From contig NZ_LMDG01000032.1 in assembly GCF_001426265.1 (NCBI RefSeq), forward strand, positions 241,900 to 305,899: a stretch of 64,000 nucleotides of DNA, read 5' to 3'. The notes under the pieces are model-generated. The model searched no databases. It was not told the origin of the DNA and saw nothing but the letters and a program-made list of their open reading frames with translations. Origin of the DNA: Rhizobium sp. Root1220 (GTDB lineage: Bacteria > Pseudomonadota > Alphaproteobacteria > Rhizobiales > Rhizobiaceae). The translations under genes and the position numbers were made by a program. Shown piece after piece: positions 49,739 through 58,898 of the stretch (positions within the stretch are counted from its first letter, which is position 1; each line of letters opens with the position of its first letter).

Positions 49739-51398
49739 CAGACCACGTCCTCTTGATGTGATGTCGCGGCTCCGTCGAGTGGACGAGGTGCAGGCGGACG
49801 GTGACGGCGATGGACCGATCGCGCTGCTGCGCTCGCTGATAGCACTCGGTCTGCGCCACAAGATCAGCCTTCTGGTTTGCACGATCGCAGGACTGGTAAT
49901 TGCCGGTCTTTACGCTCATTCACTACCGCCGACCTACAATTCGACAGCAACGCTGTTGCTGGAACCCCGCCAGTCAGCTGCCTCTGGGCAGGAATTTGGA
50001 AGCCAGCAAAACCTCGATCTCAACCGCGCTGACAGCGAGTTGCAGACCATCAAATCCGAACGATTGCTATCAGCGGTATTCGAGAGCCTGAATCTGAAGG
50101 ACAGTCCGGAACTTGGCCAACAGCATTCCGGCCTGATCGCGACGATTATCAACGACGCGCGGTCGTATTTGCCGTCAACATTCGCCGCGCCGGAATCTGG
50201 CAAAGGCGGCCGCCCGCCTGCCGATACCACTCTGGAGCTTGCGGACGACGCGGAGCGGGCCGCATTCTCGAACTTTGCCCGGCGTCTTGATGCGCGGCGA
50301 GTGGGTCAATCCTTCGTCATCGAGATCGGATACTCGTCTTCGGATCCGACGCTTCCAGCACGCGTAGCCAATGCGGCAGTCTCCGGCTACATCTTCCAGG
50401 CTGTCGGGTTCAAGGAGCAGATCGCAAAAGCGGGAACCGAAGCATTGCAAGGTCGCCTCGATTCGCTTGCGACGCAGGTCGAAGCCGCTCGCGACGCTAT
50501 GCACAATGGCACCCTGCCATCAATCCCGACGCCTGACGCCGACGTGCGGATTATTGGTGCAGCACTTGCCCCATTGGCTCCCTCGGCGCCACGTAAATCC
50601 CTCATAACGGCGCTCGGCGGCTTGCTGGGGCTACTTGGTGGCTTCGGGCTGATTGCCATCAACCTGGCGCTCGATCGCAGGGTTCACAACGCTCGGGATC
50701 TCTCCCGCGATACCGGCATTGTCTGCCTCGGCTCGATTCCTGATACCCCAGGCGTCGATGTGGTTCCCTGGCGCATCGGCGATGCACAGCAGCAAAGATT
50801 TGTGGCTGCCATCCACGACCTGCGGACATCGATCGAGATCGCCTGCACGAGCCTTCGCAACGACAAGAGCATCACAATTGCTTTTGTCGCCTGGACGCCG
50901 GATGTGGGGGTTTCCACGGTCAGTTCGGGGCTTGCGCAGTTGATCAGCAGAAGCGGTCGCCGTGTAACAATCTTTCAGGCAACCGAGGCAAACGACCGCG
51001 CTACGCTGGACGGCATTCAAGCGTTCCCGTTCGCGTCCTTGGCGGACGCCGCGTTCGCCGGCCTGCAACCCGATGCGATATCCTTCGACGAAGTCGGCGG
51101 TGTCGCCGTGTTGCCGATCCACTCCAAAGACGCAAACGCAAACCTCTTTGCTGATTTTCGCAGTCCGAAGGTTAAGCAGATTCTCGATGCTGCCCGTCTC
51201 AGGGGAGATGTGCTCCTCGACCTTCCGCCGCTTCATGGCTCGATGGATGCCTTGGCGCTCGCCAACTATGCCGATGCCGTTCTCGTCGTAGCCCGTGCCG
51301 AGCAGACGACCGTCGAAGAGGTCGCCGATGCCGTGCAACTTCTCAGACGCGCCGGCGCAAACGTAGTTGGTGTCGTCATCAACAGGGCAAGGTCATGA
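49728..51398 (+). CDS. ExoP/Wzz-like co-polymerase with degenerate BY-kinase domain
   Basis: A 556-aa inner-membrane protein of PCP-2a layout. TM1 (about 44-64, LLVCTIAGLVIAGLYAHSL) is followed by a Wzz domain (YNSTATLLLEPRQ), a coiled-coil region, TM2 (about 287-312, ALGGLLGLLGGFGLIAINLAL) and a C-terminal kinase-like domain (about 355-556). The P-loop position reads TPDVGVST (residues 390-397, bases 50895-50918) with Val395 where kinases need Lys. The A' motif is TIFQATEANDR instead of a LLIDADLR type, while the B-like LLDLPPLHGSMDAL remains. No C-terminal tyrosine cluster. It probably keeps scaffold function but not kinase activity. Its ATG overlaps the upstream gene. Confidence 0.88.
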   Translation: MMFNRPRPLDVMSRLRRVDEVQADGDGDGPIALLRSLIALGLRHKISLLVCTIAGLVIAGLYAHSLPPTYNSTATLLLEPRQSAASGQEFGSQQNLDLNRADSELQTIKSERLLSAVFESLNLKDSPELGQQHSGLIATIINDARSYLPSTFAAPESGKGGRPPADTTLELADDAERAAFSNFARRLDARRVGQSFVIEIGYSSSDPTLPARVANAAVSGYIFQAVGFKEQIAKAGTEALQGRLDSLATQVEAARDAMHNGTLPSIPTPDADVRIIGAALAPLAPSAPRKSLITALGGLLGLLGGFGLIAINLALDRRVHNARDLSRDTGIVCLGSIPDTPGVDVVPWRIGDAQQQRFVAAIHDLRTSIEIACTSLRNDKSITIAFVAWTPDVGVSTVSSGLAQLISRSGRRVTIFQATEANDRATLDGIQAFPFASLADAAFAGLQPDAISFDEVGGVAVLPIHSKDANANLFADFRSPKVKQILDAARLRGDVLLDLPPLHGSMDALALANYADAVLVVARAEQTTVEEVADAVQLLRRAGANVVGVVINRARS

Positions 51399-52420
51399 TC
51401 TCGGATCCAGAGTGGCGCGGAACCGGTCCGCGTCTCGCGGTTGTCATAACGTGCTGGAACTACGAGCGATATGTCGCACACGCAATCCGCAGCGTCACGT
51501 CCCAGGCGCATGCCGGGTGTGAGCTGGTGGTGGTAGACGACGGTTCCACGGATGCCTCTTGGGACGTAATCCAGCGCGAGGGGGTCACGGCATTTCATAT
51601 CGATAACGGCGGCTCCCGGGCTGCGTGTCTTTATGGTGCGCGCCGGACGCGAGCGCCATTCGTCCTTTTTCTCGATGCCGACGATGAGCTCGAACCGGGT
51701 TCCATAGAGACGATCATAGACAACCTCGACGATGGTGTTGCAAAGCTCCAGTTCCCTTTGACACGGATTGACGGGGACGGCCGGGTTATCAGTGGTCCAG
51801 TTCCGAAGCTGGATGCCTTTCGCGATCGGCGCCTGGCCGAGCGAGTGTTGCGGACCGGCACATACATGGCACCACCGACGTCTGGAAACGTCTTCAGGCG
51901 GGATCTCTGCGAGCTGCCGGCTGAGGTGGAGTACGAGCAAGCGATCGATGGTGTCATGCTTTTTGCCGCGCCATTCTTTGGGGACGTGCTCAGTATCTCG
52001 AAAGCGCTAGGCCGTTACCGCGTTCACGACCGCAACGATTCCGGTGTAGGGCGCCCGCTCGACGCCAAGCTTTTGCGGCGAGAATTGACCCGCTTCGTCA
52101 ACAGGATGGACCACCTGCGTCGAGTTCTGGCACGGGTTGGCAAGGCGGACGACCTGATTGCAGCCGAACAGACATACTTCTTTCTCGAGCGTTCCTTTTA
52201 CCTCGCGATTGCCGAGGGGCGGCGCGTATCGGCAGCAAGCTTGTACCGTCTTATCAAACAGCTGTGGGCGGCAGGCCACTCCGTCAAGGCGAGGATCGCG
52301 CTTAGCGCCTTTCTGGTAACAACGGCCGTTCTTCCGAACCGGCGCGCCCGTAAAGGCCTCTCCTATCGACTGGATGCCGGTGACCGTTCGGTGACGGGCC
52401 TTTTTCGAGCTCTGCTGTAG
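51395..52420 (+). CDS. GT2-family glycosyltransferase
   Basis: A 341-aa GT-A enzyme. It begins LAVVITCWNYERYVAHAIRS, with LVVVDDGSTDASWD (nucleotide-sugar binding) and APFVLFLDADDELEPGS (the DxD metal motif). The C-terminal third is helical with two or three weakly hydrophobic stretches. The start overlaps the preceding stop as ATGA at 51395-51398, so expression is coupled to the co-polymerase. It should be a processive-independent transferase that extends the lipid-linked repeat unit. Donor unknown. Confidence 0.92.
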   Translation: MISDPEWRGTGPRLAVVITCWNYERYVAHAIRSVTSQAHAGCELVVVDDGSTDASWDVIQREGVTAFHIDNGGSRAACLYGARRTRAPFVLFLDADDELEPGSIETIIDNLDDGVAKLQFPLTRIDGDGRVISGPVPKLDAFRDRRLAERVLRTGTYMAPPTSGNVFRRDLCELPAEVEYEQAIDGVMLFAAPFFGDVLSISKALGRYRVHDRNDSGVGRPLDAKLLRRELTRFVNRMDHLRRVLARVGKADDLIAAEQTYFFLERSFYLAIAEGRRVSAASLYRLIKQLWAAGHSVKARIALSAFLVTTAVLPNRRARKGLSYRLDAGDRSVTGLFRALL

Positions 52421-52443
52421 ACCTCTTGCCGGCCCAGCATCAA

Positions 52444-53898
52444 TCAGCTGCGACGTACCATGGCACGGTCGACGAGTTCCAGGCGCCCACCGCCGGCAAT
52501 CAGTCGCATGCCGAGAAGAAGTAGCATTCCCAGATAGACAGCGGCTCCAGTGGCAGCGACGAATATAAGTTCCACAACGTGGTTCAAATCGCGATCGGCC
52601 AACTCTCCACGAAGAAACCAGACCCAGCTAGCCATTGCGGCGGCAGCGAACGCAATTTTCCATAGGTTTCTCAGCTGTGCCGATATTGCCAACTGAAGCA
52701 GCCGGCGTGCCTCCGCCAGATAGAAGAGGAACATGATCGATGAAAGGACTATGCGGGCGATACTGACGCCGATGACGGAGAGGAGATAGAAGCCGATCGA
52801 AACAAGCACGATCCGGAAACACAGGTCGATCGCGTTCAATCGAAAGATGATGCTTGGTCGGTCGAGAGCAAGGCTGACCGAATACAAGGTCTGAAAGTAA
52901 GGGATCGGAATGACCGATAGCGCAACAAGACGAAGGATCGGAGCCGCATCGTGCCATTTGGCGCCAAGCAGCAGATCGGTGGCAAGGTCGGAGATCAGGG
53001 AAATTCCGACACAGGCTGGCACCGAAATCAACATTGCGAAACGCGTTGCCTTCAGAAAGGCAAGCCTTAACCTGTCTCTGTCTGACGTGATCTGTGAGAA
53101 GGCCGCCATGACCGGCTGAAGCGCTGGCCCGATGATGCTCTGTGTCGGGACGGCCGCAACGTCACTGGCAACTGAATAGCGACCGAGCGTGGTCCGATCG
53201 GCGTGGGCGCCGATGACGAAGCGATCAAATTGCCAATTCAAGGCCGATATCAGTTGCGCCGAGCTAAACCAACCGATGAACCCCTTGAAGTCGGAAAGCC
53301 TGGCGAGAGAAAATGCGGGGCGGTAAGGTGCCAGAATATAAGAGGCGACAGTGGAGGCGACGGAGGCGATAACGAAGTTCGCAGCGATTGCCCAATATCC
53401 CCCGCCATACAGAACCACCACGACGGCAACGATGCTGGCGCATACCTTACCGGAGGTTTCGAGGAGAAATGTCTGGTGAAATCCGAGTTGACGGGCGAAA
53501 TTCACCATGGCCGGACTGACGAAGCCCCGGGCGATTGGCCCCAGCGCCAGCACCAAAGCCAGTGGCATCAACATCGTCTCGTGGTTGAAGACCGAAAACG
53601 GCCATGCTGCCGCCAGGACAATGATCGCGATGAGGAAACTTCGCAAAATGCCCAGGGTGAAGCCGGTGTCCAGATGGCTCTTGTCAACGGATCGCAAGCG
53701 AACCAGTGCCTGTGTTACGGGCACCTCAAGCACCGTGTCGACGACAAGCACCAAGGAGGTGGCAAGAGCCGCAAGGCCGAAATCGGCAGGAGTTAGAATC
53801 CGTGCGAGAACAAGGAGCGTGCCGAAGTCGATCAGGCGACCGACGAACCTGGAAAAGACGAGCCACCCGGCCCCCTTTATAGCCTTAAACGCCAGCAT
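52444..53898 (-). CDS. Polysaccharide flippase (Wzx, ExoT-like)
   Basis: A 484-aa membrane protein with about 13-14 hydrophobic segments and MOP-superfamily features. The N-terminus AIKGAGWLVFSRFVGRLIDF and LARILTPADFGLAALATSL is typical of the polysaccharide-biosynthesis/ExoT group. ATG 53898 has GGAG 6 bases upstream. An in-frame earlier ATG adds 12 unconserved residues. It should move the module-B repeat unit across the inner membrane. It differs in N-terminal type from the flippase at 3724-5232. It is convergent with the GT2 gene and shares no clear terminator with it. Confidence 0.88.
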   Translation of the reverse strand: MLAFKAIKGAGWLVFSRFVGRLIDFGTLLVLARILTPADFGLAALATSLVLVVDTVLEVPVTQALVRLRSVDKSHLDTGFTLGILRSFLIAIIVLAAAWPFSVFNHETMLMPLALVLALGPIARGFVSPAMVNFARQLGFHQTFLLETSGKVCASIVAVVVVLYGGGYWAIAANFVIASVASTVASYILAPYRPAFSLARLSDFKGFIGWFSSAQLISALNWQFDRFVIGAHADRTTLGRYSVASDVAAVPTQSIIGPALQPVMAAFSQITSDRDRLRLAFLKATRFAMLISVPACVGISLISDLATDLLLGAKWHDAAPILRLVALSVIPIPYFQTLYSVSLALDRPSIIFRLNAIDLCFRIVLVSIGFYLLSVIGVSIARIVLSSIMFLFYLAEARRLLQLAISAQLRNLWKIAFAAAAMASWVWFLRGELADRDLNHVVELIFVAATGAAVYLGMLLLLGMRLIAGGGRLELVDRAMVRRS

Positions 53899-54077
53899 CC
53901 GACACTCCGGTTCCCTCCGCAGCCAAATCGACACAGGCCGCGCGATGCATCTTCAGGCGCGGCTGAGCCGATCAGCCGCCCGGTGCCACACGGCACACCA
54001 AATATCCTCCCTTTGCGATTTCTGCTTTGCACTGGGATCAACCGGCGCGACGGCGAACAGGCGCTCCTCCGCACTGT

Positions 54078-56045
54078 TCACCGCTGTAGGCGTGCCGACA
54101 CCCCCCGGACGATGTGTGCTACTTCCAGGGCAGGCAACAATGCCGATTTCAGGCGCGGAAAATCTCGCGCGATAGCACCTTCGCGCCACAGGTGAGATTT
54201 TAGCGACTTTAGTCTTTGTGCAACGTCAGGCGCTTCTGGCTCGTTCATCACGTCGACACTGTCGGTTCGGCCAAAATCGATCGAGCGGGCCCCCACGCCC
54301 AACGCCATCATGTCAAATGAGCTGGGATAGGTGATGGCTTGCTTGAGGCGCGCCCATGCAAGATCTGCGTCCTGCATGACAGCAACGCCATTATCAACCC
54401 GCTCGATGTATTGCAGGACGCCCGACAAAAGCGCGTTGCCGGCTGCGACCTCGAAGTGCCTGTAGGCGATGTCCCCGCAATTGCCTGTGACGGCGCCATC
54501 GGCGGTCTCGCTGAATTGGCGCACGGAGGGGATTGCCGGCTCAAACAGACTCTCAATGATCTGCCAGTAGCGGAGAATCACTGTCTCTGCCTTGAGCGGA
54601 CTATAGTGGCTCTGCTCGACGACAAGTCCTGCGACCTTCGGAAAATGCTCCTCGCTTAAGCCCTTGTAGTTGCAGCGCGCGAATTGAATGGTCTCGAACT
54701 GACGGTCCGGAAATGCCGCCGCCATGAGCCTTTGCGTGCTGCCGTACAGCCCGGTGTCACAGAGGATCGTGCGTTTCGCCGTGCCGGAAATGCTGTCGAG
54801 GTGGCGGACAAACAGCGCGTTCTGCCTTTCTATATCCTCAAGGACTTCGCGCCCGTGAGGCGTATCAAGCATGTCGAAGAAATCCGGCGCCGCGAAGGCC
54901 TCCTGCCAGGATGTCGGTAGTTCGTAGCGCCGCCCCCCCAATGCGGCGGCGACCTCCGCGAAGCTGCTTTTTTTGAACTCGCGTTGTAGTTCGTCCAATA
55001 CCGCAGGGCTTCGCACCATCAGTGCGCTGCGGGCGGCGACGAGCCGCGAAATGAGGACATTCTCGCGCCTGAGACCGAGCGGTAGCCCAAGCTTGGCAAC
55101 CAGACGCTCGAATGCCTCTCGAATGCCGATGCCGCCCCTGGCACAAAACAGCATTGCGGCGTCACCCTGAGCTTCGGCCTGCTGGGCGAAGAGCCAGATG
55201 TGAAGGCAGAATTGGGAAACGATCGGACCGAAAACCTCGCGGCCAAAAGAGATTTGATCTTTGGGAGCAGGGGTTCGATTGAGACGCGGTCGCAATCCTC
55301 GGCGTACTCCCCGTAGCGCCTCCGTCCTGGCGCCATCGGCTTGCGCAGCGTATTTTCGAATTCGGCCCTTGGGAATGTGGATCGAACTGATCCCCAAGGC
55401 ACGTGGGGCGAGGCAATCGGCGACTCGATCGTCGCCTATGTGCAGCATCCGCGAAGCGGCGACATTTTCCGCGTCCAGGACAGCAGAAAACAGGCCACCG
55501 TGCCTCTTGCTGGTTCCCATTTCCGCGCTGGAGTACACTTTGTCGATGAGTCCCGGGCCATGGAAATAATCGATCAAATGTGCCAGCCGATCGGTAGGTA
55601 GGGCTGTGTCGGAGACGGCGATGATGCGAACACCTGCCTGCCTCTGTAGCCGCAGCGCCATCGCCAACGGCCCGTTTGCTGACAGCGACGCCTTCTCGGT
55701 CTCAACCTCAAGTTCTACACGCGTGTCGATGAGTTTCGCGGGAAGGCCGAGAATCGCCAGTTGGCGGGCAACAAGGTCGATGAGGCGAACCTCTCCTTCG
55801 ATCCCACCTATGTTCAACGCCCGGTATGCAAACCTCTCGGCCAATAGCCGGGCTCGAGCGAGGTCTTCCGCGCCAATTGCAATACCCTGTTCTCGTAACA
55901 AGCGGGCGAAACGGCGCTCGCCCTCCATCAACCGGGACCGTTGTGATTTCGGCTGGCGAAGCAGCAAGGTGTCAAATACGTCAGTCGAGATCAGATCAAT
56001 GCCGGCCAGAGGGCCGTGAAGATGGTCGAGGCTTCGTCGTACCAC
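54078..56045 (-). CDS. Large HAD-superfamily protein (COG5610 type)
   Basis: A 655-aa cytoplasmic protein. The HAD fold takes up the first third: motif I is ISTDVFDTLLLR (Asp-Val-Phe-Asp-Thr, residues about 18-29), motif II IIAVSDTALP, and motif IV MLHIGDDRVADCLAPRALG. The remaining two thirds, with CARGGIGIREAFERLV and TILCDTGLYGSTQRLMAAA, are the extra domain seen in COG5610 proteins, which occur in capsule and surface-polysaccharide loci. Phosphatase or phosphotransferase action on a sugar phosphate is possible. GTG 56045 is proposed, with AGGGG 8 bases upstream. The substrate is not known. Confidence 0.85.
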   Translation of the reverse strand: MVRRSLDHLHGPLAGIDLISTDVFDTLLLRQPKSQRSRLMEGERRFARLLREQGIAIGAEDLARARLLAERFAYRALNIGGIEGEVRLIDLVARQLAILGLPAKLIDTRVELEVETEKASLSANGPLAMALRLQRQAGVRIIAVSDTALPTDRLAHLIDYFHGPGLIDKVYSSAEMGTSKRHGGLFSAVLDAENVAASRMLHIGDDRVADCLAPRALGISSIHIPKGRIRKYAAQADGARTEALRGVRRGLRPRLNRTPAPKDQISFGREVFGPIVSQFCLHIWLFAQQAEAQGDAAMLFCARGGIGIREAFERLVAKLGLPLGLRRENVLISRLVAARSALMVRSPAVLDELQREFKKSSFAEVAAALGGRRYELPTSWQEAFAAPDFFDMLDTPHGREVLEDIERQNALFVRHLDSISGTAKRTILCDTGLYGSTQRLMAAAFPDRQFETIQFARCNYKGLSEEHFPKVAGLVVEQSHYSPLKAETVILRYWQIIESLFEPAIPSVRQFSETADGAVTGNCGDIAYRHFEVAAGNALLSGVLQYIERVDNGVAVMQDADLAWARLKQAITYPSSFDMMALGVGARSIDFGRTDSVDVMNEPEAPDVAQRLKSLKSHLWREGAIARDFPRLKSALLPALEVAHIVRGVSARLQR

Positions 56046-56356
56046 TGAATACCCCTTCGCCTTCGATCAGTTTATCTGACATCTACGTCCAGGCGACGCT
56101 CCATCGGGACGCGCACACGGTGATCAGCAGAGCAGAAATCGGCCCAATTGTGAGCGTAGTGTCTGAAACTGTATCAGCATAATTTGCGCGATAGCAAGTC
56201 CCAAAAACCGTTTAGTCTTGTGACAGAAAGTCTCATTTTGGTTGATATTGGATGTTCAATCATTTGATTGAACGAATATCCAGCATATCGACTCTTGACA
56301 GAATGAACTATACTCTGTGCAGGTGTTACCTGGGAGGGCAGCAACGGGGCAGCTTT
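56046..56356. other. A/T-rich divergent intergenic region
   Basis: 311 bases between the HAD gene (-) and the flavoprotein gene (+). It contains a long dyad at 56244-56280, the TTGC-GCGATA-GCAA half-site pair near 56183-56196, and TTGACA near 56296 with TATACT only 8 bases on, too close to form a normal sigma-70 promoter. Promoters for both directions are expected here. Confidence 0.5.
56244..56280. repeat. Long dyad with nested arms upstream of the flavoprotein gene
   Basis: Inner arms GTTCAATCA (56254-56262) and TGATTGAAC (56265-56273) are perfect around TT. Outer arms GATATT (56244-56249) and AATATC (56275-56280) also pair. In RNA it would be a hairpin; in DNA, a large operator. It lies 77 bases before the chosen start. 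Confidence 0.7.
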
Positions 56357-57715
56357 ATGGATGACGCAAGCCATCGGACCCAGAACTCGTCTGTAGCACA
56401 GCAATTTGACGTTATTGTTCTCGGGGCAGGAATTTCGGGGCTGGTTGCCGCGTCCATATTGTCAGCCGAGGGATGCAAGGTCCTTGTCGTAGACGAGTAT
56501 GACCATGTCGGTGGCAATCATATCAATTGGACCTCCAACGAGGGATATACATTCGACATCGGCAGCCTGATCTTCCAGGACGATTCGCCGTTGCTGCGCC
56601 ATTTCCCTGAACTCCTTCCGCACTATGTGCCGATCACTCCAAGCTGGGGAAGATTGAACCCGCAGGGGGTGATAACCGCGTATCCGATATCCGTCCGCGA
56701 GGACATTCTGGGTGCTGGTCCAATCGGTCTGACGCGCATATTCGCTTCCGTGCTCTACGCCCGCCTTTTCAAGCGCAGCATGAGCAACGCCAAGGACTTC
56801 GCACGTTTCTGGATTGGATCCTACCTGCTGCATCGATCCGGCCTGGAAACCTACATGAAGCGCTTTTATGGCGTAGAGGCCGAAGAGATCGACATCGACC
56901 TTGCGCGCAAGCGAATGCTCTGGATCAGCGAGTATGCGTCCGTCCTCAACTTGGTGAAGCGCGCTTTCATGAAAAGGCGCAGCGCCGGGCCGAAAAATCG
57001 ACAAATGGCGCGACCCAGAGAGGGATTTGACGCTCTCTATCTCGCAGCGGTGAAGCGTTTAGAGCGCTCCGGCGTCACCTTCAAATTGTCTGCCGCAATG
57101 CAACGGCTCGATAAATCGCAGGACGGGTTCCGACTGCATATGGCCGACTCTACCGCCATTGCCGGCCGTGTTGTTTCGACGATCCCGATACCCAGGACCG
57201 AGAGTCTCTGGGGGATCGCGTCGCTGCAGAAACTGCACACCATCACGCTGATAAGCCTCTATTTCAGCTTTTCAGGGGAACGGGGATTTGACCAGTCGAT
57301 TATTTACAACTTCTCGCACGACGGCGCCTGGAAACGACTGACAGTCTATTCAGATTTTTACGGGAAGGTGCGGGAGCGTGAGTACTTCGCCGTCGAGGTC
57401 ATCGCGAACCATGTTGCCTCACCTGCGCAGGCCGAGGCGAATTTCCGCCGCCACGTTCTTGCCAATGGGATGTTCAAGGGCGACCTGAAACTCGAAGGCA
57501 GCCAGGTCCTCGAAAGCGCCTACCCGATCTATAGCAAAGGCGCGGCCACTAATGCCGCAGCGGCGATCGCCAGGCTGCAGGCGCTCGGGGTCGAATCGAT
57601 TGGGCGACAGGGAGCCTTCAACTATCAGCCGACGGCGCGGGTTTCGACCATTGATGTCGAGGTGGCAATGGCGAGCAGATCATCAGCGCTAGAATTCAAT
57701 AGCCGGGTGCGGTAG
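56357..57715 (+). CDS. FAD-dependent NAD(P)-binding oxidoreductase, UDP-galactopyranose-mutase-like
   Basis: A 452-aa flavoprotein. The FAD motif GAGISG is at residues 23-28 (FDVIVLGAGISGLVAASIL), followed by VLVVDEYDHVGGNHI and FDIGSLIFQ. That opening resembles UDP-galactopyranose mutase and protoporphyrinogen-oxidase-like sugar or lipid enzymes. The C-terminus (YPIYSKGAATNAAAAIARLQ, then GRQGAFNYQPT) fits the mutase-like GR-x-G pattern. It has no membrane segment. ATG 56357 is chosen for its distance to the Rossmann motif, though its ribosome site is weak; ATG 56303 is an alternative. In context it probably modifies an activated sugar. Confidence 0.82.
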   Translation: MDDASHRTQNSSVAQQFDVIVLGAGISGLVAASILSAEGCKVLVVDEYDHVGGNHINWTSNEGYTFDIGSLIFQDDSPLLRHFPELLPHYVPITPSWGRLNPQGVITAYPISVREDILGAGPIGLTRIFASVLYARLFKRSMSNAKDFARFWIGSYLLHRSGLETYMKRFYGVEAEEIDIDLARKRMLWISEYASVLNLVKRAFMKRRSAGPKNRQMARPREGFDALYLAAVKRLERSGVTFKLSAAMQRLDKSQDGFRLHMADSTAIAGRVVSTIPIPRTESLWGIASLQKLHTITLISLYFSFSGERGFDQSIIYNFSHDGAWKRLTVYSDFYGKVREREYFAVEVIANHVASPAQAEANFRRHVLANGMFKGDLKLEGSQVLESAYPIYSKGAATNAAAAIARLQALGVESIGRQGAFNYQPTARVSTIDVEVAMASRSSALEFNSRVR

Positions 57716-57783
57716 CAGGTCTTCTACACGGGGCTGCAGGCACGACCGCGGCGCCGGTCGATTTCTTAGGAGAGCGAAAAATC

Positions 57784-58872
57784 ATGCGCATACTGCACGT
57801 CCTCAATCACACCCGGCGACTAAATGGGCATGTGCACGCGGCAGTTGATCTTGCGTGTGCCCAAGCCAAGCTCGGGCATCAGGTTTGTGTCGCAAGTGGT
57901 GGAGGGGATTTTGACGCTCTCCTGAACGGGCACGGCATTGAAACGCCAGTCGTCGACCACACCAGGAAACTGCCCAACCTCTTTGGCGCCGCCATGGCAC
58001 TGCGACGGCTTGTGCGATCTTTTCAGGCTGACGTTGTTCATGCGCATATGATGACAAGTGCGGTCCTTGCGTTCCCGATCTGCAAGCTGGCCGGCATTCC
58101 ACTGATAACAACCGTGCACAACGAGTTTGAAAAGAGCGCAACCTTGATGGGGCTCGGAACGCGAGTGATCGCTGTCAGCGATGTCGTCGGCGCGTCGATG
58201 AGGCGACGTGGCGTATCCGCCTCCAAGCTCGATGTCGTCCTCAACGGCACCATCGGATCAAGCCGCTTTCAGGATCGCGCCCCTGAACCCGCCGTGTTGC
58301 AGTCGCCCAGCATCCTGTTTGTCGGCGGTCTTCATCCGAGGAAGGGTCTGGACTATCTCTTTCAGGCCTTCGACATTGTAAATCGGGCGTTTCCGCATGC
58401 CCGCCTCTATGTCTTGGGAGACGGCCCTCATAGAGCGGCTTACAAGGAGACCGTGGCTCTTTTGGCGTGCGCGGGAGCAGTCAATTTTCTCGGTGCCAGC
58501 AAGGACCCTTTTCCCTACATGCTGGCTGCAGACATCTTCGTCCTTCCGTCTCTTGCTGATCCTGCGCCTTTGGTGCTGCCGGAGGCACGCGAGGCGCGAT
58601 GTGCGGTCATCGCCACGGACGTCGATGGTATTCCCCAGTTGCTGGAATATGGCGAGGCAGGCATCCTCGTGCCGCCTCGTGACCCAGTGGCACTCGCCAC
58701 GGCTCTCAGCAGCCTCCTCGAAAATCCCGAACGCATCGAGGAGTGGAAGCGTAAAAGCCAAATTCGGATAGAGCACCTGACGATCGACCGCGTCGCACGG
58801 GAAACGATGCAAGTCTACCTGAGTGCGCTGTCGAAGGACACGAAACGCGCGACCGCAGCCGCCGCAACCTGA
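57784..58872 (+). CDS. GT4-family glycosyltransferase
   Basis: A 362-aa GT-B glycosyltransferase. N-terminal MRILHVLNHTRRLNGHVHAA and DVVHAHMMTSAVL are typical of the acceptor domain. The donor domain shows ILFVGGLHPRKGLDYLFQAF, LYVLGDGP, FVLPSLADPAPLVLPEARE (E-x7-E region) and VIATDVDGIPQLLEYGEAG. AGGAG lies 11 bases before ATG 57784. It follows the flavoprotein gene by 68 bases and closes module B on the plus strand. Confidence 0.92.
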   Translation: MRILHVLNHTRRLNGHVHAAVDLACAQAKLGHQVCVASGGGDFDALLNGHGIETPVVDHTRKLPNLFGAAMALRRLVRSFQADVVHAHMMTSAVLAFPICKLAGIPLITTVHNEFEKSATLMGLGTRVIAVSDVVGASMRRRGVSASKLDVVLNGTIGSSRFQDRAPEPAVLQSPSILFVGGLHPRKGLDYLFQAFDIVNRAFPHARLYVLGDGPHRAAYKETVALLACAGAVNFLGASKDPFPYMLAADIFVLPSLADPAPLVLPEAREARCAVIATDVDGIPQLLEYGEAGILVPPRDPVALATALSSLLENPERIEEWKRKSQIRIEHLTIDRVARETMQVYLSALSKDTKRATAAAAT

Positions 58873-58898
58873 CCCGCCGGACCGCAGATCGGCACCGC

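Noticed and set aside
56285..56320. TTGACA/TATACT as a sigma-70 promoter of the flavoprotein gene
   Set aside because: The two hexamers are only 8 bases apart, which is incompatible with normal 16-18 spacing.
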